A stretch of 64,000 nt of DNA from Bacillus sp. T3 (GTDB taxonomy: Bacteria; Bacillota; Bacilli; Bacillales; Cytobacillaceae). This document shows, piece after piece, positions 1 to 7,232 of this stretch; the first letter of the stretch is position 1; the number at the start of each line of letters is the position of its first letter. Under the pieces are notes generated by a model. That model searched no databases. It saw only the letters and a list, made by a program, of their open reading frames with translations, and had not been told where the DNA came from. The stretch is taken from the NCBI RefSeq assembly GCF_033449965.1, contig NZ_CP137761.1, positions 806,001-870,000 of the forward strand. The letters are read 5' to 3'. Both the position numbers and the translations under genes were made by a program.

Positions 1-1045
1 AAAATTTCACACAAACAGGGTGACCAACAGTGATATCATTTTGAAGCAAGGTCAACTTACCTGTTTCTTGGTTTCGGGCAAATAGCACGATATTACTCGA
101 TTCCTGATTTGAAGCGACAATGAATTTTTCACTTGGATCAAGGGAGAAATCGCGTGGCCAATCACCTTCTGTTGATACATGCTCCACAAAATTAACGAGA
201 TTTGTTGCTTGGTCAATCTCAAACACCGCAATACTATTATGACCGCGATTTCCTACATACAAAAATCTACCGTCAGAAGAAAGCTGAATCGCACTTCCCT
301 GATTATTCTCGGTAAAGCCAGCAGGCAAAGTTGAAATGGACTGAACCTGTGTAAAACGCCCCGTTTCACTTTCGTATTCTAACACAAGAACCTCTGAGCT
401 AAATTCCGTCATCACATAGGCAAATTTCCCATTGTGATGGAAAGCTAAGTGTCTTGGACCACTTCCAGGGGCAACAGATAGCGCGCTAACCTCTGAAAGG
501 GAACCATTGGTTAACTCGTATGTAAAAATTTTATCAATCCCTAATTCCACTGCGACAATATATTTTTCATCTGGTGTAAATCCAGCATAGTGGGTATGAG
601 CTTTTTCCTGGCGTGGATCGGGACCAGAGCCTTCATGCTGAGCAATCGCTCCATTGCTATGAATTTCTCCATTCACCCTATCAAGTGAATACGCTTCAAG
701 CGTACCTTTATGATAATTGGTGCTAAGCACCGTTTGGTTTTTGCTATCAACGTTAACATGGCAAGGAGGTGAGCCTTCTGCAAGCACATGATTTAGTGGG
801 TGTAGCTCGCCGTTTTCTTTATTAAGTGAAAAAGCAGCAAGTCCTCCTAATTCATTTATTTTTCCAACTGAATAAAGATATTGATTATCCTTGGAAATCG
901 TAAGGTAGGTCGGATTTTCAAGCTTTGCCGCCACTTTAACCTCTGTGATTTTTTGGAGATTAGTATCTAATAAAAATGAATAGATTCCTTCACTTTCACC
1001 TTTTGTGTAGGTGCCGATATATCCTCTGAAAATTGTTTGCTCCAT
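1..1045 (-). CDS. Lactonase-family beta-propeller protein (YkgB/6-phosphogluconolactonase-like), 3' end cut by window
   Basis: Read on the minus strand from an ATG at 1045 preceded by AGGAGG, the frame is open for 348 codons to the window edge. The protein begins MEQTIFRGYIGTYTKGESEG and reaches PVCVKF, so probably only a residue or two and the stop are missing (the family is about 340-350 aa). Blade-like repeats recur (DPSEKFIVASNQ, SSDGRFLYVGNRG, HHNGKFAYVMTE), as does GPDPRQEKAHTHYAGFTPD, which is typical of the 3-carboxymuconate cyclase/6-phosphogluconolactonase fold. The role is probably hydrolysis of a sugar lactone in the cytoplasm; the true substrate cannot be read from sequence. Confidence 0.85.
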   Translation of the reverse strand, partial: MEQTIFRGYIGTYTKGESEGIYSFLLDTNLQKITEVKVAAKLENPTYLTISKDNQYLYSVGKINELGGLAAFSLNKENGELHPLNHVLAEGSPPCHVNVDSKNQTVLSTNYHKGTLEAYSLDRVNGEIHSNGAIAQHEGSGPDPRQEKAHTHYAGFTPDEKYIVAVELGIDKIFTYELTNGSLSEVSALSVAPGSGPRHLAFHHNGKFAYVMTEFSSEVLVLEYESETGRFTQVQSISTLPAGFTENNQGSAIQLSSDGRFLYVGNRGHNSIAVFEIDQATNLVNFVEHVSTEGDWPRDFSLDPSEKFIVASNQESSNIVLFARNQETGKLTLLQNDITVGHPVCVKF

Positions 1046-1187
1046 CTTTGTTGTTCCTCCTACGTTTAGTTGTGTGTCTCATTATATCAATTTTACATTG
1101 ATTATTAAAATCACTAAAGAAATTTGCATCAAGTGATTGGGGTTGTTCATATTATTGAACTATCACTTCAAGAGGAAAGGGATTCAT

Positions 1188-1811
1188 ATGGTGAAAAGAA
1201 TTACTTTTTATTTGGTCGGTTTAGCGATTGCCTGTTTGGGTGTTTGCTTCCTAATTCATTCAAAGGTAGGAGCCGGGCCTTGGGATGTTGTTAATATGGG
1301 TTTAACCGAAAGATTTGGGTTAACACTTGGGACATGGATGGGGCTTTGGCAGGCTTTTTTTCTACTGGTAAATGCGGTCTTATTAAAGCGGAGGCCGGAA
1401 TTTGAATCCATCATAACCATCACCATTTGGGGACTAATCATTGATTTTTGGATGGGGATTGTACTGAAAAACCTCGATTTAACTCAAGCGCCGCTCTCTG
1501 TAAAATGTAGTGTTTTTTCAATAGGTGTACTGTTCATAGGGATGGGGGTGGGGATTTATTTAACCGCTGATCTTCCAAAAATGCCATATGACGGGACGAT
1601 GGTCGCTCTTAGCACGAAGTTTAATCTAAGTTTTACCATAACAAGAACCATGCTAGAGGGTTCTGCTGTTGTCTTAAGCTTTTTCGTTGGTGGCTCTATG
1701 GGGATTGGGATCGGGACGATTATCATCTTCGTAGTGATTGGTCACATTGTTCAATTTTTTAACAAGGCTTCTTGGATACTGTACAACAAGAAAATTAGTA
1801 TATTTGTATAA
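1188..1811 (+). CDS. YczE/YyaS/YitT-family integral membrane protein
   Basis: This is a 207-aa hydrophobic protein starting MVKRITFYLVGLAI. I chose the ATG at 1188 because GAGGAAAGGG lies just upstream; the upstream in-frame start at 1137 has no ribosome binding site. About five membrane segments are visible, with the family hallmark GAGPWDVVNMGL after the first helix and a Gly-rich last helix (GIGIGTIIIF). The function of this family is poorly known; the B. subtilis homologue YczE is a membrane protein of similar size. It is a monocistronic gene between the lactonase and gabT. Confidence 0.8.
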   Translation: MVKRITFYLVGLAIACLGVCFLIHSKVGAGPWDVVNMGLTERFGLTLGTWMGLWQAFFLLVNAVLLKRRPEFESIITITIWGLIIDFWMGIVLKNLDLTQAPLSVKCSVFSIGVLFIGMGVGIYLTADLPKMPYDGTMVALSTKFNLSFTITRTMLEGSAVVLSFFVGGSMGIGIGTIIIFVVIGHIVQFFNKASWILYNKKISIFV

Positions 1812-1914
1812 AATGAAAGCCTGAAGTTGCATTTCTGAAAGATCTGGTCTAGGTCTTATTTTTAAAAAATATGATGATATAGGAATAAAAAAATACTTTG
1901 GAGGTGTCGTTAAG

Positions 1915-3261
1915 GTGGAGAAAAAATTTGCAAAGCAAAAAACCTCTATACCAGGCCCTCAATCTTTGGATTTATTAGCAAAAAGAGAACAATATGTCCC
2001 TCGAGGCATCAGTAATAATTGCACCTCGTTTGTAAAAAGTGCAAATGGTGCAATCGTCGAGGATGTCGACGGCAACACCTATATCGATTTTGCAGGAGCG
2101 ATTGGCACCTTAAATGTTGGTCATTCCCATCCCAGTGTTGTCAGTGCACTCCAGGACCAGCTTCAGCAATTCATTCACACGGGCTTTAATGTGATGATGT
2201 ATGAATCCTATATACAATTAGCCCAACGACTTTGCGAGCTTGCCCCAGGAGATTTTTCGAAACAGGCAGCATTTTTTAATAGCGGGGCGGAGGCAGTTGA
2301 GAACGCTGTGAAAATTGCTCGAAAATATACAAAACGTCAGGGAATTGTTGCTTTTACAAGAGGGTTTCATGGACGAACCTTACTGGCGATGACGATGACC
2401 AGTAAAGTCAAGCCATATAAGTTTGGTTTTGGTCCGTTCGCGCCAGAAATCTATAAAGCACCTTTTCCGTACGTTTTTCGGCGCCCAGATGGGATGAACG
2501 AGGCACAATATAGCGCAATGTTAATTGAGCAGTTTGAACAGTTTTTGCTTGCCGAAGTGGCACCGGAAACAATTGCCGCAGTTGTAATGGAACCGGTCCA
2601 AGGTGAGGGCGGCTTTATCGTTCCAAGCATCGACTTTGTAAAAAGAGTACGAGAAATATGCACCCAATATGGAATCCTTTTTATTGCCGATGAAATTCAA
2701 ACGGGTTTTGCGCGGACAGGAAAATATTTTGCGATTGAACACTTTGGGGTGGTTCCGGATATCGTTACGGTATCGAAGTCAATGGGAGCAGGTGTGCCAA
2801 TTAGTGGGGTCATTGGTCGGACAGAAATAATGGATAGCTCCGATATCGGAGAAATTGGCGGAACGTATTGCGGCAGTCCGCTCGGCTGTCGTGCCGCACT
2901 AGCTGTACTCGACATTATTGAGGAAGAAAAATTAAATGAACGAGCGACGAAATTAGGTGAAAAAGTGCGTGAAAAGATGGCAGCACTTGCCGCTCGCTTT
3001 GAACAAATTGGTGATGTCCGCGGACTAGGGGCAATGAATGCCATGGAAATTGTCATGGGTCGAAACGACAAAACACCGAATAAAGCGGCGGTTGGAAAAA
3101 TTATTAAAGAGGCAGGTGAGCGTGGATTGCTCCTGTTAAGTGCCGGTCTGTACAGCAATGTCATTCGGATCCTCATGCCGATTACGATTACGGATGACCA
3201 GCTTGAAGAAGGCATGGAAATCTTAGAGGAAGCTATGGCAGCAGTTTTCACAGGATCTTAG
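1915..3261 (+). CDS. gabT: 4-aminobutyrate aminotransferase
   Basis: This is a class-III PLP-dependent aminotransferase of 448 aa that moves the amino group of GABA to 2-oxoglutarate, giving succinate semialdehyde and glutamate. It starts at a GTG with GGAGGTG upstream. Visible motifs are SGAEA near residue 123, the PLP-contacting D259 in IADEIQTGFARTG, and the Schiff-base lysine K288 in VSKSMGAG. gabD lies 88 bp downstream, so the pair completes the GABA-to-succinate route. Related class-III transaminases (for example 5-aminovalerate) cannot be fully excluded. Confidence 0.92.
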   Translation: MEKKFAKQKTSIPGPQSLDLLAKREQYVPRGISNNCTSFVKSANGAIVEDVDGNTYIDFAGAIGTLNVGHSHPSVVSALQDQLQQFIHTGFNVMMYESYIQLAQRLCELAPGDFSKQAAFFNSGAEAVENAVKIARKYTKRQGIVAFTRGFHGRTLLAMTMTSKVKPYKFGFGPFAPEIYKAPFPYVFRRPDGMNEAQYSAMLIEQFEQFLLAEVAPETIAAVVMEPVQGEGGFIVPSIDFVKRVREICTQYGILFIADEIQTGFARTGKYFAIEHFGVVPDIVTVSKSMGAGVPISGVIGRTEIMDSSDIGEIGGTYCGSPLGCRAALAVLDIIEEEKLNERATKLGEKVREKMAALAARFEQIGDVRGLGAMNAMEIVMGRNDKTPNKAAVGKIIKEAGERGLLLLSAGLYSNVIRILMPITITDDQLEEGMEILEEAMAAVFTGS

Positions 3262-3349
3262 CTTGAGAATTTAGAAATGGTTGGAGTTCTGATTGCGACT
3301 TACCCCGTAACTTTAAATTGTGGACTTAGAAATGGTTGGAGGGGCAGCA

Positions 3350-4795
3350 ATGAGTGAAACCAAGATTTATCACATGTATGTAAATGGAGAATGGGTTGGA
3401 AATGATGCAGAGGAGCACACGGAGGTGCTGAATCCCGCTACGAATAAGGTTATTGGGTCGGTTCCAACTGGCGGTGCGAGAGAAGCTATGCAAGCGGTTG
3501 ATGCTGCTTATGCGGCCTTTAAGAGCTGGTCGAAAAAGACGGCACAGGAGCGGTTCCAAATCTTAATGAAGTGGCATGATCTAATTGAAGAAAATATCGG
3601 TGAAATCGCGAAAGTAATGACGATGGAGCAAGGAAAGCCTTTAAACGAAGCAAAAGGAGAAGTTGCCTATGCGAACGGCTTCATCTCCTGGTTTGCAGAG
3701 GAAGCGAAGCGTGTGTATGGTGAAACAATCCCTGCGTCCGCACCAAATAAGCGGATACTCATTCGCAAGGAACCTGTCGGCGTGATTGCCGCCATCACGC
3801 CATGGAACTTTCCAGCGGCAATGATTACAAGAAAAGTGGCACCAGCACTGGCCGCTGGCTGCACAGCTGTCATCAAGCCAGCGAGTCAAACACCGCTAAC
3901 CGCATTAAAATTGGCGGAGCTAGCACACGAGGCTGGAGTCCCACCTGGTGTATTAAATGTCATCACGGGAAAGTCAGGCGAAATTGGTGAAGCATGGCTA
4001 AAAGACAATCGCGTAACGAAAATCACCTTTACTGGCTCGACTGAAGTTGGCAAAACCTTGATGAGGGGCGCGGCAGAAACGGTGAAAAAGATTTCGCTCG
4101 AGTTAGGCGGAAATGCCCCGTTTATCGTCATGGATGATGCCGATTTAGCAAAAGCTGCTGTTGGTCTTGTGCAATCGAAATTCCGCAATGCAGGCCAGAC
4201 CTGTATTTGCACGAATCGTGTCTACGTTCAACGGAATGTGGCCGATGCTTTTATCCAGCTTTTTCAAGTGGAATTGGCAAAGCTTAAGGTCGGTAACGGC
4301 TTGGAGTCTGGGATTGATATTGGACCATTGATTGACCAGGCTGCGTTACATAAAGTCGAGGGAATGGTGGCTGATGCATTGAAAAAAGGCGCGAAGCTTA
4401 CGTTTAACGGTGTGATACCTAATGATGTTGCGGGCAACTATTACCCCCCGACCATCTTAACCAATGTTAGTGACAATATGGAATGCATGCAGGATGAAAT
4501 ATTCGGTCCGGTAGCCCCGATTTCCACCTTCGAAACAGAGGAAGAAGTCATTGCCCGTGCAAATGATTCTACTTATGGCTTGGCTGCCTATGTGTATACA
4601 AAAGATTTAAGTCGCTCGTTCCGAATCACCGAGCAGCTGGAATATGGAATTATCGGCTTAAACGACGCCCTGCCATCCGTTCCACAAGCGCCATTTGGCG
4701 GCTACAAGGAAAGCGGCCTCGGTCGGGAAGGCGGCCATTATGGAATCGAGGAATATTTAGAGGTTAAGTACATTTCGATTGGCTTGGATGAATAA
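3350..4795 (+). CDS. gabD: Succinate-semialdehyde dehydrogenase (NAD(P)+)
   Basis: This 481-aa aldehyde dehydrogenase oxidises succinate semialdehyde to succinate. The ATG at 3350 follows GGAGGGG; the in-frame ATG at 3320 lacks a ribosome binding site. Motifs seen are PWNFP near 151-155, the general base E251 in LELGGN, and the nucleophile C285 in AGQTCIC. Length and motifs match the GabD subgroup. It follows gabT and ends before a terminator, so the two probably form one operon. A 16-bp sequence (TTAGAAATGGTTGGAG) that holds this gene's ribosome binding site is also present 55 bp upstream. Confidence 0.92.
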   Translation: MSETKIYHMYVNGEWVGNDAEEHTEVLNPATNKVIGSVPTGGAREAMQAVDAAYAAFKSWSKKTAQERFQILMKWHDLIEENIGEIAKVMTMEQGKPLNEAKGEVAYANGFISWFAEEAKRVYGETIPASAPNKRILIRKEPVGVIAAITPWNFPAAMITRKVAPALAAGCTAVIKPASQTPLTALKLAELAHEAGVPPGVLNVITGKSGEIGEAWLKDNRVTKITFTGSTEVGKTLMRGAAETVKKISLELGGNAPFIVMDDADLAKAAVGLVQSKFRNAGQTCICTNRVYVQRNVADAFIQLFQVELAKLKVGNGLESGIDIGPLIDQAALHKVEGMVADALKKGAKLTFNGVIPNDVAGNYYPPTILTNVSDNMECMQDEIFGPVAPISTFETEEEVIARANDSTYGLAAYVYTKDLSRSFRITEQLEYGIIGLNDALPSVPQAPFGGYKESGLGREGGHYGIEEYLEVKYISIGLDE

Positions 4796-4870
4796 TGAAG
4801 CTAGGTGTAACGTCGCCTACTGCTTTGACAACAACAGATTCTGGCTTGAATCAATCATAATGGAGCTACG

Positions 4871-4905
4871 CCCTGTTTTTTTCGTGAAACAGGGTTCTTT
4901 TTTTG
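4871..4905 (+). terminator. Rho-independent terminator after gabD
   Basis: CCCTGTTT at 4871-4878 pairs with AAACAGGG at 4887-4894, and a T-rich tail follows. It closes the gabT-gabD unit. Confidence 0.8.
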
Positions 4906-4988
4906 AAAAATTCAAAATCAAAATACTAAAATAGTGACAACGCTTCACTTTGATTTTAATATAAACATAAACAGAGAGGGGCGATAGA

Positions 4989-5261
4989 ATGCAGGTGAAG
5001 GTATTTGCAAATCTTCGGGACATATGCGGTGGCGTCACAGTAGAAGTAAAGCTAAACGGCGAACGGGTCATCGACGTGCTCGACACCATGAACGAGATGT
5101 TTCCTGAATTATATAATGAAATTTTTACAGAAGAGAAAGAGCTGAAGCCATTTGTCCATGTTTACATCAACGGCAGAAATATCGTCCACGCTGACGGACT
5201 TGAAACCAAGGTGAAGGAAACCGATCAGTTTGCCCTCTTCCCGCCAGTGGCAGGAGGCTAA
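4989..5261 (+). CDS. MoaD/ThiS-family ubiquitin-like sulfur carrier
   Basis: This 90-aa protein has the beta-grasp MoaD pattern (MQVKVFANLRDICGG at the start, FVHVYINGRNI in the middle, LFPPVAGG at the end). The C-terminal Gly-Gly is the site that E1 enzymes adenylate and thiocarboxylate to supply sulfur for the pyranopterin of molybdenum or tungsten cofactors. The start follows GAGAGGGG. No large subunit MoaE is nearby, but a tungsten-type aldehyde oxidoreductase and a MoeB/ThiF-like E1 lie within 5 kb, so I infer a dedicated role in tungsten-cofactor supply. It is translationally linked to the next gene (1-bp gap). Confidence 0.88.
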   Translation: MQVKVFANLRDICGGVTVEVKLNGERVIDVLDTMNEMFPELYNEIFTEEKELKPFVHVYINGRNIVHADGLETKVKETDQFALFPPVAGG

Positions 5262-5262
5262 A

Positions 5263-5541
5263 ATGGTTAGCCGTGAGCTCGAATTTCGAGGCATCAATCG
5301 TCAACATCTGGAAATGTACTTCGAAGAACTAGGCGGTAAACGGAATGTGTCCGCAGAGGCTTTTCTGGCTGCGTTTACTGGAGAAGGCTGGGAAGCCCAA
5401 ATTGTTAGTGAAGATGATCTTACGTTCACTGCTGTATTCAAGGTTAATGCGGTTATCGTTAGGTTTGTTGCTGACGACGATGCTAGTTTAGAAGAGTTGA
5501 TTAAGCACTATCGTTATAAGACTACTAGAGTTGGGGGCTAA
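5263..5541 (+). CDS. Small protein with C-terminal Gly-Gly, linked to MoaD (MoaD C-terminal-domain-like)
   Basis: This 92-aa protein starts MVSRELEFRGINRQHLEMYF. Its ribosome binding site, AGGAGG, is inside the last codons of the moaD-like gene and its ATG is 1 bp after that stop, so the two are translationally coupled. The N-terminal pattern (LEFRGINR...YFEELGG) recalls the MoaD-related C-terminal domain that some bacteria fuse to MoaD (Pfam Moad_C, from memory). It also ends in VGG, like its partner. Function is unknown; I infer a stand-alone version of that accessory domain working with the tungsten-cofactor MoaD. Confidence 0.7.
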   Translation: MVSRELEFRGINRQHLEMYFEELGGKRNVSAEAFLAAFTGEGWEAQIVSEDDLTFTAVFKVNAVIVRFVADDDASLEELIKHYRYKTTRVGG

Positions 5542-5577
5542 GGGATTAGTACCTGTGCTTGCGCATGAATAATGGGT

Positions 5578-5608
5578 CGAGGGCAGAAATTGTGCCCTTG
5601 GCTTTTTT
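5578..5608 (+). terminator. Terminator after the moaD-like pair
   Basis: AGGGCA at 5580-5585 pairs with TGCCCT at 5593-5598, followed by GGCTTTTTTT. It closes the two-gene unit and lies next to the convergent NERD gene. Confidence 0.7.
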
Positions 5609-5622
5609 TGTGAAAAAGGAAT

Positions 5623-6594
5623 TTATTTATCAGTAGGAAAAGGGAAATAGACTCGGCCTTTGTTCGAACCTTGATGGGGGAGATTCATTGAATTGAGGAT
5701 TCTAGTTGCCTTTGCCCGCTGCTGAATATTCGTTATTTTGCGGAATTCTTTGTTTGTTAACGTTGAGTTGTAAATGAAAAAATAATCGGCGATTAATTGT
5801 TCGTGGGCAGTCTTTGATTTTTCTCCACAATAAGAGCATTCCCATGTTCCGTAAGTGTACACCATAGGTCTACTGTAGCAGGTTTGGCACTGGACTCCTG
5901 GTAGGACCTCGTCTGTTGGAATTTGAAAACGTTTAAGAATATCGATATCAAGCGGCTCATTTTGTTTTAATAAAATTTTACCAAGCCTTTTTCGTTCTTT
6001 TGCAGTCATATATTCTGTTTGATACATTTTTTCCATGATTGCTATTTTTTCGGTTAGATTAATACCGCGGCATATTTTCCAGAAATGATTGGAATTCCCA
6101 TTGATTCTTTTGATATGGCAGTTGTTGTTCGAAAAAGCAACTAAGAAATCAACAGGTATCGTAGGACATTTTTGTTCTTTGAGCCATTGAATGAATTGCA
6201 TTCTTTGTTGCTGTGCTTGTGAAATAGGATCATCGTATACCTTAATAATCCCGTTCTTGTCTTGTATTAATTGCCCTTTTGTATGATCAATTTCAATATC
6301 GCCGGTTAAGTATTTTATCTCAATAGGAAGCAAAAAGTAATTGGAGAGGACAAAGGAGTCAATTTGAAAGTAGCGATCCTTGTTTTTTAGACGGAGTCCG
6401 GGGATAATATCGTATTTCTCTTTATCTAATTTGCCAAGGTGATAGTCGATCGAGCATTCTCCATAATAACCAGATAGATGTTTTGAAAGTTCATTATTTA
6501 TCTCGGGGATTTTCCAATGGTTTGCTGGCAAATTACGGATTAGAGCTTCACATTTTTGTACGATTAATGGTATTTTTCTCTCACCTAAAAACAT
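5623..6594 (-). CDS. NERD (nuclease-related) domain protein with zinc ribbon
   Basis: This is a 323-aa protein. The N-terminal half fits the NERD pattern: GYYGECSIDYHL near 42-53, then QIDSFVLSNYFLLPIEIKYLTG with the acidic/Lys core (D...E-I-K) and a later ISQAQQQ. The C-terminal part has a Cys4 zinc ribbon (CQTC...CSYC near 235-258) and a helical tail. The start has AAGGAGA upstream. NERD proteins are thought to act on nucleic acids; no biochemical role can be assigned. It lies beside the 20/21-bp repeat array and sits between cofactor genes with no obvious link to them. Confidence 0.8.
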   Translation of the reverse strand: MFLGERKIPLIVQKCEALIRNLPANHWKIPEINNELSKHLSGYYGECSIDYHLGKLDKEKYDIIPGLRLKNKDRYFQIDSFVLSNYFLLPIEIKYLTGDIEIDHTKGQLIQDKNGIIKVYDDPISQAQQQRMQFIQWLKEQKCPTIPVDFLVAFSNNNCHIKRINGNSNHFWKICRGINLTEKIAIMEKMYQTEYMTAKERKRLGKILLKQNEPLDIDILKRFQIPTDEVLPGVQCQTCYSRPMVYTYGTWECSYCGEKSKTAHEQLIADYFFIYNSTLTNKEFRKITNIQQRAKATRILNSMNLPHQGSNKGRVYFPFPTDK

Positions 6595-6744
6595 TTGGTT
6601 GGTCTCCTTTAGAATAGATTTTTATTGGTAGCAATAGATAAACGGATGATGAGGATTTATGTGTAATTTGGGAGATTAATTACGTAAAAAATTACGTTTT
6701 TTTGAAAAAAGGTAGGATTTAGATATAAAAGGAGGAATTTTCAG

Positions 6745-6819
6745 TTGGAAAATAGTGAATTTTTACGATTAAAACGGTTTTTTTTGAAAAGGGAGGTATT
6801 CATTAGAAAAAGTAAGTAG
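6745..6819 (+). CDS. Possible micro-ORF, 24 codons
   Basis: A TTG start at 6745 is preceded by AAAGGAGGAATTTTCAG, a canonical site at good spacing, and reads MENSEFLRLKRFFLKREVF then seven more codons to a TAG at 6817. It sits in the gap between the NERD gene and AOR, directly before the repeat array. Only the ribosome binding site supports it, and the gap is A/T-rich, so it may be chance. Confidence 0.2.
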   Translation: MENSEFLRLKRFFLKREVFIRKSK

Positions 6820-6822
6820 TTT

Positions 6823-7025
6823 TATGCACGCGAAATGGACGATATGCACGTTTGAACGGGGATATGATACAACTTTAAAAATTTATGATACAACTTTTTA
6901 AAAATATGCACGACTTTAAAAATTTATGATACAACTTTAAAAACTTATGCACGTCTAGTTGTGGATATGCACGCTCAAAAGGATTTATGCACGTTTAGGA
7001 GTAGATATGCACGATTTTGCTACAG
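6823..7025 (+). repeat. 20/21-bp interspersed phrase array, 10 units (locus 1)
   Basis: Units begin with TATG at 6823, 6843, 6863, 6884, 6905, 6925, 6946, 6966, 6986 and 7006. Two phrase types alternate irregularly: TATGCACG (units 1, 2, 5, 7-10) and TATGATACAACTTT (units 3, 4, 6). The CACG units are 20 bp long and the ATACAA units 21 bp. The rest of each unit is loosely A-rich. The period is not a multiple of three, so it does not encode a repeat protein. The remaining gap from 6595 to 6822 is A/T-rich and holds only the possible micro-ORF. Confidence 0.85.
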
Positions 7026-7169
7026 CCTCCACCCCGACACCAAGTTCAATGCAAACAGTCCCAATTTCTCTCCACCCCCCGACACCAAGTTTGAAGACAC
7101 ACAATATCACATCATCAACATATACACCTATCAGTTTATCTTCCAATACTTAACCGGTCAAACAAAAAC

Positions 7170-7210
7170 AAAAAAACACCACAGGCAACGTACTAATCAC
7201 CTGTGGTGCT
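7170..7210 (-). terminator. Terminator after the aldehyde oxidoreductase gene
   Basis: On the minus strand CACCACAGG pairs with CCTGTGGTG (arms at 7200-7208 and 7177-7185) and is followed by a run of seven T. Confidence 0.8.
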
Positions 7211-7232
7211 CAAAACAAGGTTCAACACACTT

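Noticed and set aside
2697..3251. 184-codon minus-strand frame inside gabT
   Set aside because: Shadow of a clear class-III aminotransferase; no start site or homology.
6823..7025. CRISPR array
   Set aside because: Unit of 20-21 bp with no separate repeat and spacer, two interspersed phrases, and no cas genes nearby.
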